A stretch of DNA of 64,000 nt from CAZYQW01 sp964649825 (GCA_964649825.1 CAZYQW010000094.1:62001-126000); one strand, 5' to 3'; positions 55,701 to 63,982 are shown, counted from the first letter of the stretch. Made by a program: numbers and translations. The notes: a model not told the origin generated them from the letters alone.

Positions 55701-56296
55701 AATACGCGGAGACGGCGGGACCGGATCGGGCGCCGGTGATCATCCACACCGGCAAGGATCTCTCGCGCGAAGAGGAACGCGAGCTGCGACGACACGCGGG
55801 GTCGATCATCATCAAGGGCGAGGGGGCGGAGGAGAGGTTGCTCGATGAAGTGACGCTCTTCCTCCACCCGCTCGCGGAACCGATCCGGACCCCGAAGGCG
55901 ATCGTCCACCGGGAGAAGGTCCTCGCGGGGAAGACGGTGCTCGTGGTGGACGACGAGGTGCGGAACATCTTCGCCCTGCGGCAGCTCCTCGCGAGCCGCG
56001 GCGCCACCGTCCTCGTGGCCGAGACCGGCAAGGAAGCGCTGGAGCAGGTCTACCAAGCGGAGGGTATCGACGCCGTGCTCATGGACGTCATGATGCCGGA
56101 GATGGACGGCATCGAAGCGACGCGCCGGCTGCGACTGGACCCGCGCCACAAAGGACTGCCGGTGATCGCGCTGACTGCCAAAGCGATGATGGGCGACCGC
56201 GAGAAGTGTCTCGACGCGGGAGCGAACGATTACCTCGCGAAACCGGTCGACACCGACGAACTCATCGGGCTGCTTCAGATATGGACGAGCAAGTAG
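52745..56296 (+). CDS. Hybrid sensor histidine kinase, PAS-PAS-GAF-coiled coil-HisKA-HATPase-REC-REC-REC
   Basis: A soluble-looking 1183-residue kinase with no membrane segment. Two FixL-like PAS domains (about 10-125 and 135-255, NPAAERLFGYRPEEVVGRNV and NVAAERLFGHRAADVIGRNV) precede a GAF domain (about 280-430) and a glutamine/glutamate-rich coiled coil (about 430-510). The HisKA box is MSHELRTPLNSI (His520). The ATP-binding domain has NLLSNAHKFT, DTGIGI and GGTGLGLSIS. Three receiver domains follow with phosphoacceptors Asp849, Asp972 and Asp1114 (the last in MDVMMPEMDG). Start GTG 52745; ATG 52772 is an alternative. The gene overlaps cheR by 16 bases. The PAS type suggests haem or redox sensing, but the ligand is not known. 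Confidence 0.92.
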   Translation: MVKTVQRDGMFEGIFRTALDAIITIDEAGLIESFNPAAERLFGYRPEEVVGRNVNVLMPSPFHDEHDGYLSAYRATGERKIIGRGREVVALRKDGAQVPIHLSISEATSGNRRRFIGFARDISELSQARAGVDEARRRAAAVLDTAADGIITIDVRGVIQSFNVAAERLFGHRAADVIGRNVSMLTPEPIRSEHDEYIARYLRTGERKVIGLGREVEAMRSDGTRFPALLSISHFRIGSESFFTGFLRDITLIKEREAERDAANEKLARSNTISEQQLELARIGRGYADVAALCDALLSQLVVQTRAESGVFYSASYHSAHESSLSVIAGHAYPRDRMPGVSVAAGEGLVGQVARDQKPRYVTCGPEEYAVESSFGAWTPRGLAVVPLVYGARLIGVVELAFSQELDDVVRSYLDDVGETLAAIVGAAKDQVRIQELLQEFQSREEELRAANHVLDQRAQELQAQQEELEASNEQLEEQQERLRTLNTDLKVSRDEVERKARELDASSRYKSQFLANMSHELRTPLNSIMVLSKVLQENIEGNLTEDQVESTRMISNSGSDLLALINDILDLSKIEAGKLQLDVVDFAITDLVRDLDRTIRPLMAAKGLKFEVRLAESAPRSIRSDRMRLQQILRNLLSNAHKFTMVGSVTLVIESVPATSEAGIPAAPSSPSSPATPNLVAFRVRDTGIGIKPGDHELVFQAFRQVDGTLSRKFGGTGLGLSISVDLARALGGQIRLESELGKGSEFTLLLPATLAIGNSRQGAPGSLAGATRSGETSEPSASPSANDDRSALRPGDRTVLFIEDDASFAAALIKLGRSMGLKCMVAENGETGLELAGQYRPHGIVLDLHLPGIDGREVLRRLKGSPPTRSIPVHVVSAVDGADRICAHDAVTFLQKPVTADRLRGLLASILEQGGPTRSLPILVVEDFEAERVALRRLLEPLGVPIRTCASPAEALELVASVRFSCVILDLVLTTGSGQQFLEQYAETAGPDRAPVIIHTGKDLSREEERELRRHAGSIIIKGEGAEERLLDEVTLFLHPLAEPIRTPKAIVHREKVLAGKTVLVVDDEVRNIFALRQLLASRGATVLVAETGKEALEQVYQAEGIDAVLMDVMMPEMDGIEATRRLRLDPRHKGLPVIALTAKAMMGDREKCLDAGANDYLAKPVDTDELIGLLQIWTSK

Positions 56297-57135
56297 CGGC
56301 CGAAGAATGGATCGAGTCACGCCTGCTGCTCAGCGGCATCGTGGAGCGCTATGGCTATGACTTCCGCGAGTACGCTCAGGCATCCATGCTCAGGCGTCTC
56401 CGGAACGCCGTGCAGCTCTTCGATCTGCGCAGCATCTCCGACCTCCAGCACCACGTCATTCACGATCCCGCGTTCTTCTTCCGGTTCCTGTCGGCGATCA
56501 ACGTGTCGGTCACCGGGTTCTTTCGTCACCCGGAGACGTTCAGGGTTCTTCGCGATCACGCCGTCCCGATCCTGCGAACGTACGCACGTTTCAAGATCTG
56601 GCACGCCGGCTGCGCAACCGGCGAGGAGCTGTATTCCATGGCGATCCTGCTGCACGAGGAGAATCTCCTGCAGCGGGCGATCCTCTATGGAACCGATATC
56701 AATCCGGTCGCGCTCGAGGTCGCGAACCGGGCCGTCTACGACGAGTCGAAGATCGACGAGGCGGAACAGAGCTACCGAGAGGCGGGTGGTACAGCGGCGC
56801 TTCGGGCGTACTTCGACGTCAATTACGGCAAGGCGATGATCCGCCGCGACCTTCGAGGCAGGGCCACCATCTCGGATCACAATCTGATCAGCGACTCGAG
56901 CTTCGCGACGTGCCAGATCATCTTCTGCCGGAACACGCTGATCTACTTTGGCCGCGATCTGCAGACGACCGTGATTCGGAAGCTCGACGGAAGCCTTTGT
57001 CGCGGCGGGTACTTGTGCATCGGCGCGAGAGAGAGCCTGAACCACGGCACGTTTCGGAACGAGTTCGAGCCCGTCGGCGAACGGAGTCACGTCTATCGGA
57101 AGCCGCTCAGCCGGGCGGGAGGAGCATGGGAATGA
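56281..57135 (+). CDS. cheR: CheR-type protein-glutamate methyltransferase
   Basis: A 284-residue methyltransferase that uses SAM to methylate glutamates, classically on chemoreceptors. It has the N-terminal helical CheR domain (ERYGYDFREYAQASMLRRLR), the helix with FRFLSAINVSVTGFFRHPETF, SAM motif HAGCATGEELYSMAILL, TDINPVALEVANRAVY and FCRNTLIYFGRDLQ. It lacks the beta-subdomain difference needed to predict a pentapeptide-independent type. In kinase operons without receptors, CheR is thought to act on a partner kinase. It overlaps the kinase gene upstream, and the 63-codon gene downstream as ATGA. No cheB or chemoreceptor is in the window. Confidence 0.92.
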   Translation: MDEQVAAEEWIESRLLLSGIVERYGYDFREYAQASMLRRLRNAVQLFDLRSISDLQHHVIHDPAFFFRFLSAINVSVTGFFRHPETFRVLRDHAVPILRTYARFKIWHAGCATGEELYSMAILLHEENLLQRAILYGTDINPVALEVANRAVYDESKIDEAEQSYREAGGTAALRAYFDVNYGKAMIRRDLRGRATISDHNLISDSSFATCQIIFCRNTLIYFGRDLQTTVIRKLDGSLCRGGYLCIGARESLNHGTFRNEFEPVGERSHVYRKPLSRAGGAWE

Positions 57136-57323
57136 GCCTGGAGATGCTCGAGAACGTCTACGGGGCCCGCGGTCGCGATCGCAATGGCGGGCGTCCCGTC
57201 CGACCGTCGGACGAGGCGATGGGCCGGCGCGCGCCGGCCCGGGCCGTTCGGAGCGTGGTCGTCGCCGATCCGGTCGACGTGCGTGACATCGCAGAGCCGA
57301 TACCGGAGGATCCAGGGCGATGA
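57132..57323 (+). CDS. Small unknown protein in place of cheB
   Basis: A 63-residue frame joined to its neighbours by ATGA overlaps on both sides (57132-57135 with cheR, 57320-57323 with the next kinase). It begins MSLEMLENVYGARGRD, is rich in Arg, Pro and Asp, and ends VDVRDIAEPIPEDPGR. I recognise no family. An in-frame ATG at 57126 is an alternative start. In similar operons a CheB methylesterase usually sits here; this could be a scar of cheB, a small regulator, or only a translational bridge. The coupling at both ends is the main support. Confidence 0.5.
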   Translation: MSLEMLENVYGARGRDRNGGRPVRPSDEAMGRRAPARAVRSVVVADPVDVRDIAEPIPEDPGR

Positions 57324-58831
57324 TCGAGTCCGTTGCTCACGACGTTCGGTTGCTGGTCGTCGACGACCGCCCGGAGAACCTGTACTCGTTCCGCCGGGTC
57401 CTGGAGCGCGAGCCGTACGAGATCGACGTCGCCGAGACGGCCGACGACGCGCTCCGCCTCATGCTGCGGAACGAATATGCGTGCGTGCTGTGCGACGTGC
57501 AGATGCCGGACGTCGACGGATTCGAGCTCGCGAAGATCGTTCGCGCGGACCCGGTGATCCGGAACACGCCGATCATCTTCATCACGGCGCATGACTCGTC
57601 CGCCGATCAGATCTACCGGGCGTTCGACGTCGGCGCCTATGACTTCATCTCCAAGCCGGTCGACCCCACCGTTCTGCGGGGAAAGCTCCGAATCTTCTCG
57701 CTGCTCCATACGAAGACGATGGAGATCGAGCGCCAGAAGCAGTCCTTTCAGGCGATGATCGAGAACATGGCCGAGGGGCTCGCAGTGGTCGCTCGAGACG
57801 GCCAGCTCGTGTACTCGAACGATCAGCTCAGTGAATTCCTCGGTTCGAGCCCCGATCGGACCGACTTCCGGGGATGGTTCGGTCGGCTCGGGTTCATGGA
57901 GCCCGAGATGGAGCACGCGCTCCCGCCGGCCAGACTCGCCTTGGAACGTGCGTTCGAGGGGGAACGCGTCATCGACCAGGAACTGTACCTGCCGCCTCGA
58001 GAGCACCGCCCCGGTACGTACGTGGCGATCACGTCCAGTTCGATGGGCTCCGGCGAAACGGGGAGCGCGGACGTCGTCCTGTTCGTGCGCGACGTCAGCG
58101 ATCGCAAGCGCAACGAGCTGACCATTCGCGGAAAGAACCGAGACCTGGAGCAGTTCGCGTACGTCGCGTCGCACGACCTCAAGGCCCCGTTGCGGCACAT
58201 CACTGCTTTTGCCGACATCCTGATGGAGGAGCTCGGGCCCGAGCGGTCCACCGAAGAGGTCACCCGGGCGCTCTCGGTCATTCGCGCGGGGACCCGCGAG
58301 ATGCGGCAGCTGATCGATGGCCTGCTGCTGCTGTCGAAGGCGGGCAAGGAATCGATGCAGATCGAGCCGTTGAAGTTGGACGAGCTGATCCGGGAGAGCT
58401 GGTCTTCGGTCTCGTCCTCCGACTCGGACGCGGACGGGGAGCTGGTGATCACGGGGGAGCTGCCGGTCGTCTTCGGCGACCACGATCGCATCAAGCAGGT
58501 GCTGCAGAACCTGACCACGAACGCCGTGAAGTTCGCGAGCCCGAAGCGGCGGATGCGGATCGAGGTGAGCGCCGACGATTGTCGGGAACGCTGGCGCATC
58601 TTCTTCAAGGACAACGGAATCGGCATCGACGAGAAGTATCGGGAGCGGGTCTTCCAGATCTTCCAGCGGCTTCACCCCAAGCACCAATACGAGGGGAGCG
58701 GTATTGGTTTGTCGATCTGCAAGAAGATCCTGGAAATGCACGATGGACACATCTCCTTCGAGTCGGACGGCTCGTCGGGGACCACGTTTGTGATCGATCT
58801 TCCCAAGAGGCCGAGACGAGGCTCCCAATGA
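57320..58831 (+). CDS. Response regulator-histidine kinase hybrid, REC-PAS-HisKA-HATPase
   Basis: A 503-residue protein with no membrane segment. It starts with a receiver domain (LLVVDDRPENLYSFRRVL, acceptor Asp59 in CDVQMPDVDG), a PAS-like domain (about 150-265), then a phytochrome-type HisKA (YVASHDLKAPLRHI, His285). The HATPase domain has LTTNAVKFASPKRRM, DNGIGIDEKY and GSGIGLSICKKILEMHDG. This layout is that of light or redox kinases that answer to a separate hybrid kinase. ATGA overlaps join it to the small gene before it and to the Rcp1-type protein after it. Confidence 0.9.
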   Translation: MIESVAHDVRLLVVDDRPENLYSFRRVLEREPYEIDVAETADDALRLMLRNEYACVLCDVQMPDVDGFELAKIVRADPVIRNTPIIFITAHDSSADQIYRAFDVGAYDFISKPVDPTVLRGKLRIFSLLHTKTMEIERQKQSFQAMIENMAEGLAVVARDGQLVYSNDQLSEFLGSSPDRTDFRGWFGRLGFMEPEMEHALPPARLALERAFEGERVIDQELYLPPREHRPGTYVAITSSSMGSGETGSADVVLFVRDVSDRKRNELTIRGKNRDLEQFAYVASHDLKAPLRHITAFADILMEELGPERSTEEVTRALSVIRAGTREMRQLIDGLLLLSKAGKESMQIEPLKLDELIRESWSSVSSSDSDADGELVITGELPVVFGDHDRIKQVLQNLTTNAVKFASPKRRMRIEVSADDCRERWRIFFKDNGIGIDEKYRERVFQIFQRLHPKHQYEGSGIGLSICKKILEMHDGHISFESDGSSGTTFVIDLPKRPRRGSQ

Positions 58832-59277
58832 ACGACGCGCCCACGACGCCGATGAAAATCCTGGTGGTGGAGGATGAAGAGGTCGATGTCGCCTTGATGA
58901 AGCGGGCATTTGCCCGCACTTCGATCCCTCGTTCGATCACGTACGTGTCGGATGGCGAGGCCGCACTCGAGCACCTGCACCGGAGCAAGCCGCACGAGTT
59001 GCCGGACTTGATCGTCCTCGACATCAACTTGCCCCGGAAGAGCGGTCGCGAGGCGCTCCAGGACATCAAGTCGGATCCGGACCTGCAGCCGATTCCGATC
59101 GCCATGTTCACGAGCTCGAACTGGGATCAAGACGTGCACGACTGCTATCGGATGGGCGCGAACTGCTACATCGTGAAGCCGGTCGACTTCGACGGCTTCC
59201 TGCGCGTGATCAAGGTCGTCGAGGATTTTTGGCTGGGGACGGCGACGCTCCCTCGCGTCGTCTTGACGGCTGGGTGA
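58828..59277 (+). CDS. Single-domain response regulator, Rcp1 type
   Basis: A 149-residue receiver without output domain. It has ILVVEDEEVDVALMKRAFA, LIVLDINLPRKSGREALQDI with acceptor Asp65, IAMFTSSNWDQDV and the conserved Lys in YIVKPVDFDGF. The NLPRKSG sequence is typical of Rcp1 partners of phytochrome-like kinases. It is the last gene in the operon and is followed 30 bases later by a strong terminator. It is probably phosphorylated by the kinase just upstream and passes phosphate on or acts by protein contact. Confidence 0.92.
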   Translation: MNDAPTTPMKILVVEDEEVDVALMKRAFARTSIPRSITYVSDGEAALEHLHRSKPHELPDLIVLDINLPRKSGREALQDIKSDPDLQPIPIAMFTSSNWDQDVHDCYRMGANCYIVKPVDFDGFLRVIKVVEDFWLGTATLPRVVLTAG

Positions 59278-59307
59278 ACGCTGGCGGGCTCGTCCGGCCG
59301 GTCACGA

Positions 59308-59344
59308 GAAAGGGGCCCCGGCGCGGAACGCCGGAGCCCCTTTC
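59308..59344. terminator. Bidirectional intrinsic terminator
   Basis: A stem of 16 base pairs with one mismatch: GAAAGGGGCCCCGGCG (59308-59323) pairs with 59329-59344 across a five-base loop. The stem ends in AAA on one side and TTTC on the other, so it can stop transcription from the signalling operon (plus) and from the convergent secretin gene (minus). Confidence 0.85.
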
Positions 59345-59377
59345 TTCGTGAGGCGTGGATTCGCGCGAGCGCTCGGC

Positions 59378-61852
59378 TCAGCCGCCCTTGGCCAGGCCGT
59401 TTCCACGCCAGGGGCCGAGGCTGGTGATCGTCGCGCGGACGATCACGATCAGGTTCTCGGCCTCGTCGTTCAGGCCCTTCTGGCGGAAGAGCACTCCGAC
59501 GACGGGGATGCGGCCGAGCCACGGCACTTCCGCGGTCCGGTTGACGTAGCGCAGGCGCTTCAGACCGCCGAGCACCAACGATCCCTGGTCGGGGACGCGC
59601 ACCGTCGTGTTCGCGGTCTGGACCTCGAGCTCGGGGAGCTGGAACGAGACGGGAACCGAGAAGCCGGCGAGCGACGTCGTGAACTCGCGGATCGGGCGGA
59701 TCAGGTTGGCGACCGTCGCCTGCACCTCGAGTGTGATGTACTTGCGGTCGTACGACACCGTCGGACGGACGTCGAGCACCACGCCCTCCTGGATGATGCC
59801 GATGTTCGGGTTCGCGATGAAGGCCGAGTTCGCGACGTCCACGTCGAAGTCCTGGACGAACGACACCTGATTGGTGACGGTGACGTAGGCACGTTCGGTG
59901 TTGTAGACGGTCAGGATCGGAGCCGTGATCTCGGTCGCGTTCAGCGACTTCTCGACCGCACGGACGACGGCGTTGTACTGGCTGTCGCCGTTGAAGAACG
60001 CGACCTGGAGCGCGGCGCCGCCCGTCGTCGAAAGGACGCTGCCGAGCGAGGACTCGAAGAAGTTCTGGGTGAACGCGCGATAGTCGCCGTCCGAGCCGTC
60101 GTTGAAGAATGCGCCCGCGATCGGGTTCAGGCCAGTGCCGGTGGCGAGACCGGGGCCGTTGTTGTCGAGGGCGTTGCCGGCGTTGTCCTCGAGACCGTAG
60201 GTGACGTCGTTCAGGAAGATCTCTTCCCCGGGGCCGGCGCCGCCGCCGCCTCGGAAGTCGACGCCGATCTCCTGGATGAAGCCGTCGGTGATCGTCACGA
60301 AGCGGGATTCGATCGTCACGACCGAGCTCGAGAACCGGCGGAGGTCATCGAGGAACTCGGCGACCTGGACCTGCACGGCGGGAGTGTGGATGACCAGGAG
60401 CTGATTGTTGTTCGCCGTGTCGATCGAGAAGTTGCTGGTGTCCCACGTGTCCCGCGCGATGTTGTCGCGGATCAAGTTCATGATCTCTTCCGGCTGGACG
60501 ACGTTCTCGCCGGCCGTGTCGCTCCCGAACGGCCCTCCGCTCTCTTCGTCGAACTCGGCGCCCGGCAGCGGAATGCTGCCGATCTGCGGGCCGCGGAAGT
60601 CGGTCAGCGCGAAGGTGAGGTCCTGGACGGTGTGGATGCGCGGGATCGCCTCGCCCAGCGACTTCTCCTTCGTCGTGATCAGGACCACGCCGTGCTTGAC
60701 GGTGTACGTGTAGGTCTCGCCCGCCTGCGCGGTGATGATGTTCAACAGCGAGGCCACGGTGATGTCGGTCAGCGTGGAGATGTTCAGGGTGACTCCGCTC
60801 GAGTCGAGCTCGGCCGCCACGTCCGGATCGACGACGATCGGAATACCCGACAGGATCGAGATGCCGTTGATCGCCTCGGGCACCGGCATATCGGGGAACT
60901 GGATCGACGGGATGCGGGTGTTCTGGATCCGGCCCTTCAGGGCGCGGACGTCGGGAGTATCGAGCGTGGTCAGGGACAGCGCCTTCGCCGTGGTCCGCTT
61001 CGCCGTGATCTCGGCCCAGAAGTCCGGGTCGGGTCCGGTGAGGATGTCGGCGTAGGGGATCCGGGACTCCTCGATGTCCTGCTTCCACCGGCGGAACTCG
61101 TCCTTGCGCAGGTCGATCGCGTGTTCGGTCATGTCCTCGCGCGACGCGGCCCGGGCTTCCAAGCGGATGCGGGTCGCACGGTCGTTCTGCGGATCGCGAT
61201 CGAGCACCTGCTCGGCCAGCTTCACGGATTCCTCGAAGTCGTTGCGTTCGAACGCCGCGATCGAGTCCTCCAGGATGCGCATCGTCAGCTCGCGCTCGCG
61301 GATGCGCGCCGTCTCTTCCTCCTGCTGAATGCGGAGGAAGGCGGCCTCGTCCTGGTCGCGGCGGACGTCGGCGTCCTTGCGAGCCTTCGCGCGCTGGGCT
61401 GCGTCATGGGCGGCCTGGGTACGCTCTTCGAGCGTGCCCCAGTCGATCCCGATCGGCGCCCATCGAATGTGGTTCAGCGTCTGCTCGAACTGCAGCAGGG
61501 CTTCGTCGAACTGGCCGCGGTCGAGGCGGCGCTGTCCCTCGAGAAACGACTCCTCCGCTTCCATCTTGAGCTGCTGCTGCTTGATCTCGAAGCGCTCGAC
61601 CGCCTCGGAGGTGATCACGTCGACGTCGCCGCCGTCGCCGCCGTCGATCAGGGCGGCCACGGTGGCGGTCGGATCGACGGTGGGTGCCGTGGGGTTCGGC
61701 GTCGCGGCATCGCCGACGAGGGCGGAGGCGTTCTCGGGGGAGGTCTGCGTCGTCCTCACGTCGGACGGGTTCGTGACGCAGGACGAAACGAGGAGCGCGC
61801 AGAAAACGCCAATCACCTGGGAGGGCGCACGGTGGATGGCCAAGCTCGCCAT
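59378..61852 (-). CDS. Secretin lipoprotein (GspD/PilQ family)
   Basis: An 824-residue outer-membrane secretin, the gated ring of type II secretion or type IV pilus machines. It starts with a signal peptide and lipobox (CALLVSSC), a Thr/Pro-rich linker, TPR-like and coiled-coil stretches (about 85-240), then short N-domains (LVIHTPAVQVQVAEFLDDLRR, about 440-465). The secretin core has FVTITDGFIQEIGVDFRG, LTVYNTERAYVTVTNQVSF and the signature VPWLGRIPVVGVLFRQ before the closing ATIT. AAGGA lies seven bases before the ATG at 61852. No gspC, gspE, pilM-P or pilus gene is next to it, so the machine it serves is elsewhere. Confidence 0.88.
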   Translation of the reverse strand: MASLAIHRAPSQVIGVFCALLVSSCVTNPSDVRTTQTSPENASALVGDAATPNPTAPTVDPTATVAALIDGGDGGDVDVITSEAVERFEIKQQQLKMEAEESFLEGQRRLDRGQFDEALLQFEQTLNHIRWAPIGIDWGTLEERTQAAHDAAQRAKARKDADVRRDQDEAAFLRIQQEEETARIRERELTMRILEDSIAAFERNDFEESVKLAEQVLDRDPQNDRATRIRLEARAASREDMTEHAIDLRKDEFRRWKQDIEESRIPYADILTGPDPDFWAEITAKRTTAKALSLTTLDTPDVRALKGRIQNTRIPSIQFPDMPVPEAINGISILSGIPIVVDPDVAAELDSSGVTLNISTLTDITVASLLNIITAQAGETYTYTVKHGVVLITTKEKSLGEAIPRIHTVQDLTFALTDFRGPQIGSIPLPGAEFDEESGGPFGSDTAGENVVQPEEIMNLIRDNIARDTWDTSNFSIDTANNNQLLVIHTPAVQVQVAEFLDDLRRFSSSVVTIESRFVTITDGFIQEIGVDFRGGGGAGPGEEIFLNDVTYGLEDNAGNALDNNGPGLATGTGLNPIAGAFFNDGSDGDYRAFTQNFFESSLGSVLSTTGGAALQVAFFNGDSQYNAVVRAVEKSLNATEITAPILTVYNTERAYVTVTNQVSFVQDFDVDVANSAFIANPNIGIIQEGVVLDVRPTVSYDRKYITLEVQATVANLIRPIREFTTSLAGFSVPVSFQLPELEVQTANTTVRVPDQGSLVLGGLKRLRYVNRTAEVPWLGRIPVVGVLFRQKGLNDEAENLIVIVRATITSLGPWRGNGLAKGG

Positions 61853-61867
61853 GTATCCATCCTTAAT

Positions 61868-61891
61868 CTGTTGACTCTGTTGACTCTGTTG
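61868..61891. repeat. Short tandem repeat upstream of the secretin gene
   Basis: The nine-base unit TGTTGACTC is repeated about 2.6 times. It lies 16-39 bases before the secretin start, in its probable leader. If translated from an upstream ATG (61903) it would code Gln-Gln-Ser units; leader position is more likely. Confidence 0.6.
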
Positions 61892-62134
61892 CGGTTGCTG
61901 CACGGTTCATCCGTTTCGAGGATCCGCTCGAACCGGTGGAGTTCGGGCAAGGACCGTGTAGCGCGCTGCCGGACAGTTTGAAAAGTGTTCCGAGTCAAGG
62001 GTTTAACCCAGATCGAGCGGGACTGTAGCAGCGCACGGGAGGGGATGCAAGCGCCTTGGACAGTGGGGAACGGCGATCTTTGTGGTTTCTTCGTCTCGGT
62101 GCCGATCGTCGCTTCCTCGCCCGCTCGCCGGGGG

Positions 62135-63982
62135 TCATCCTCCCCGGTGGACCGGCTGTAGCGGGCGACCGAGCCGGCGGTAACACTGCTCGATCAGCTC
62201 CACCAGTCGCGGATTCGGTTTGGCGTCCGGCGCGGCGGCAGCTCGCTCGAGCAGATCCAGTCCTCGCGCGACGTCGAAGACCGGGTTCGCGTCGTTGGCG
62301 AACGGGCCTCGTTCGAGCAGATAGAGCCGCGCGAGCGCTTCGAGAGTCTTGGCACCGGCCGTGCCGTCGTCGATCGCGGCGGCCGCGATCTGCTCCGACT
62401 CGGCATAGCGCCCGATCTGCGCGAGGCAGAAGATCGCGAGGTCCCGCGCGCCCGCCTGCGTGGGCCGCATCTCGCGCACGCGCAGGAACGCGTCGACCGC
62501 GCGCTCCATGTCCGGCGCGGTTCCGTTCATGGTGGCCGACCGCATCAGGGCACGCCCGTACCAGAACCAGAGCGCCGGGTTCTCGTGGTCGTCCTCGACG
62601 GCGGCGGCGAGCTCGGCGCGTGCCGCATCGGCGAGCCCCGCTCCGAGGAGGCGGATCGCGGCGCTCAGAGCCGCGATCGATGCCGCCTTCGAGCGCGGGG
62701 ACGGCCCGGCGCAGTTGTCGCCGATGCTCCGCGTCGCGACGAGCTCGGGAGCGAGCGGCGTCTCGAGGTAGCCGACCTCGGCGATGCCGGTCCCCGCCGA
62801 GCTCCGCCCGCGCAGACTCTTCATCGCGGTCGCGAGCGCGTCCCGCGCGGCCGCCGCGCGATCGAGCTCGACGGCGACGCGATCGTCGAGCTCGCCAGGG
62901 TCGGTCGTCAGGTCGTAGAACTCTTCGTCGCACGCCTCGAGGTACTTCTGGCCGGTGGGGGAACGGAGGCCGCGGAGTTGGGCGTAGTTGCTGTGGATCG
63001 CGCCGTACAGACTCTCGATCAACGCGGGTTCGCCGCGCGTGGCTGGACCGGCGAGGTCGAACTCCGCCCCGCGAGCACGCGCCTCGAGGAATGGACGCAC
63101 GTCTTGATGCCGCACCTGTCGCGAGTCGACGCGCCCCGGCTTCGCCTCGTCCGGGTCGACCACCACGAGCGGCACGCGGATCGTCGCGTCGTAGACGAAG
63201 TAGCCGTGGGACTCCTCGCCGTGGTCCCCGAGCGACTCGCCGTGGTCGGCGGTCAGGACCAGGATCGTGTCGTCGAGCCGGCCCCGTGCGCGGAGGCCGT
63301 CGACCAGGCGTCCGACCTCTTGATCGGTGAACGCGATCTCCCCGTCGTACGGCGAGCTCTGGAAGAGCTCGGCGAACGGAGGCGGAGGCGTGTACGGAGC
63401 GTGAGGGTCGAAGTAGTGGACGAAGAGGAAGAACGGCCCGTCGCCGGCGTCGTCGAGGAGGGCGAGCGCGGCATCCGTCACGCGGTCGGCCGGTCTCTCG
63501 TCCATCGCCACCGTGCCGGCCTCGCGCACGTGGACGTCGTCGTCGTACCGGTCGAAGTCGACCTCGAGTCCGCAGCCGCGGGCGAGCGGAGCGCCGCCGA
63601 TCGCCGCGAGCGTGCGATAGCCGCGCGTGCGCAGGGTGGTCGCGACGGTGTCGAGGCCGCTCGGGAAGCGGAACGGACGATTGTCGCGCACGCCGTGCTC
63701 GATCGGCAGGCGGCCCGAGAGCAGCGTGCTGTGCGACGGGAGCGTCAGCGGAGTGGCGGCCACCGCGTTGTCGTACAGGACGCCGCGCTTCGCGAGACCA
63801 TCGATCGCGCTCGTCCGGGCCGTGCCGAGGCCGGTGCAGCCGAGTCGGTCCCAACGAAGCGTGTCGATCGAGATCAGGACGACGTTGCGACGGACGTCGT
63901 TCGATCGGGCACAGCCGGCCGGGAGGGCGGCGATCGCGACGAGAGCGAGAGCGCGAACGAGCCGGGTCGTCATGAGTCCCAT
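62135..63982 (-). CDS. Sulfatase-fold (alkaline phosphatase superfamily) lipoprotein with TPR-like tail
   Basis: A 615-residue protein; the signal peptide ends in a lipobox (ALPAGC). Metal site blocks are VVLISIDTLRWDRLGC, HYFDPHAPYTPPPP, LTADHGESLGDHGEESHG and HQDVRPFLEA. The nucleophile segment is TPLTLPSHSTLLSG: it has Thr and His where true sulfatases have Cys/Ser and Arg (C/S-x-P-x-R), so formylglycine cannot form. It may be a phosphotransferase or phosphatase-like enzyme rather than a sulfatase. From about 430 helical TPR-like repeats follow (ENPALWFWYGRALM, AVDAFLRVREMRPTQ). ATG 63973 is an alternative start. It is the last gene of the window, 282 bases upstream of the secretin gene. 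Confidence 0.8.
   Translation of the reverse strand: MGLMTTRLVRALALVAIAALPAGCARSNDVRRNVVLISIDTLRWDRLGCTGLGTARTSAIDGLAKRGVLYDNAVAATPLTLPSHSTLLSGRLPIEHGVRDNRPFRFPSGLDTVATTLRTRGYRTLAAIGGAPLARGCGLEVDFDRYDDDVHVREAGTVAMDERPADRVTDAALALLDDAGDGPFFLFVHYFDPHAPYTPPPPFAELFQSSPYDGEIAFTDQEVGRLVDGLRARGRLDDTILVLTADHGESLGDHGEESHGYFVYDATIRVPLVVVDPDEAKPGRVDSRQVRHQDVRPFLEARARGAEFDLAGPATRGEPALIESLYGAIHSNYAQLRGLRSPTGQKYLEACDEEFYDLTTDPGELDDRVAVELDRAAAARDALATAMKSLRGRSSAGTGIAEVGYLETPLAPELVATRSIGDNCAGPSPRSKAASIAALSAAIRLLGAGLADAARAELAAAVEDDHENPALWFWYGRALMRSATMNGTAPDMERAVDAFLRVREMRPTQAGARDLAIFCLAQIGRYAESEQIAAAAIDDGTAGAKTLEALARLYLLERGPFANDANPVFDVARGLDLLERAAAAPDAKPNPRLVELIEQCYRRLGRPLQPVHRGG

Noticed and set aside
61970..62035. 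Promoter-like TTGACT on the minus strand upstream of the secretin gene
   Set aside because: No acceptable -10 element lies at 16-18 bases, so it is not reported as a promoter.
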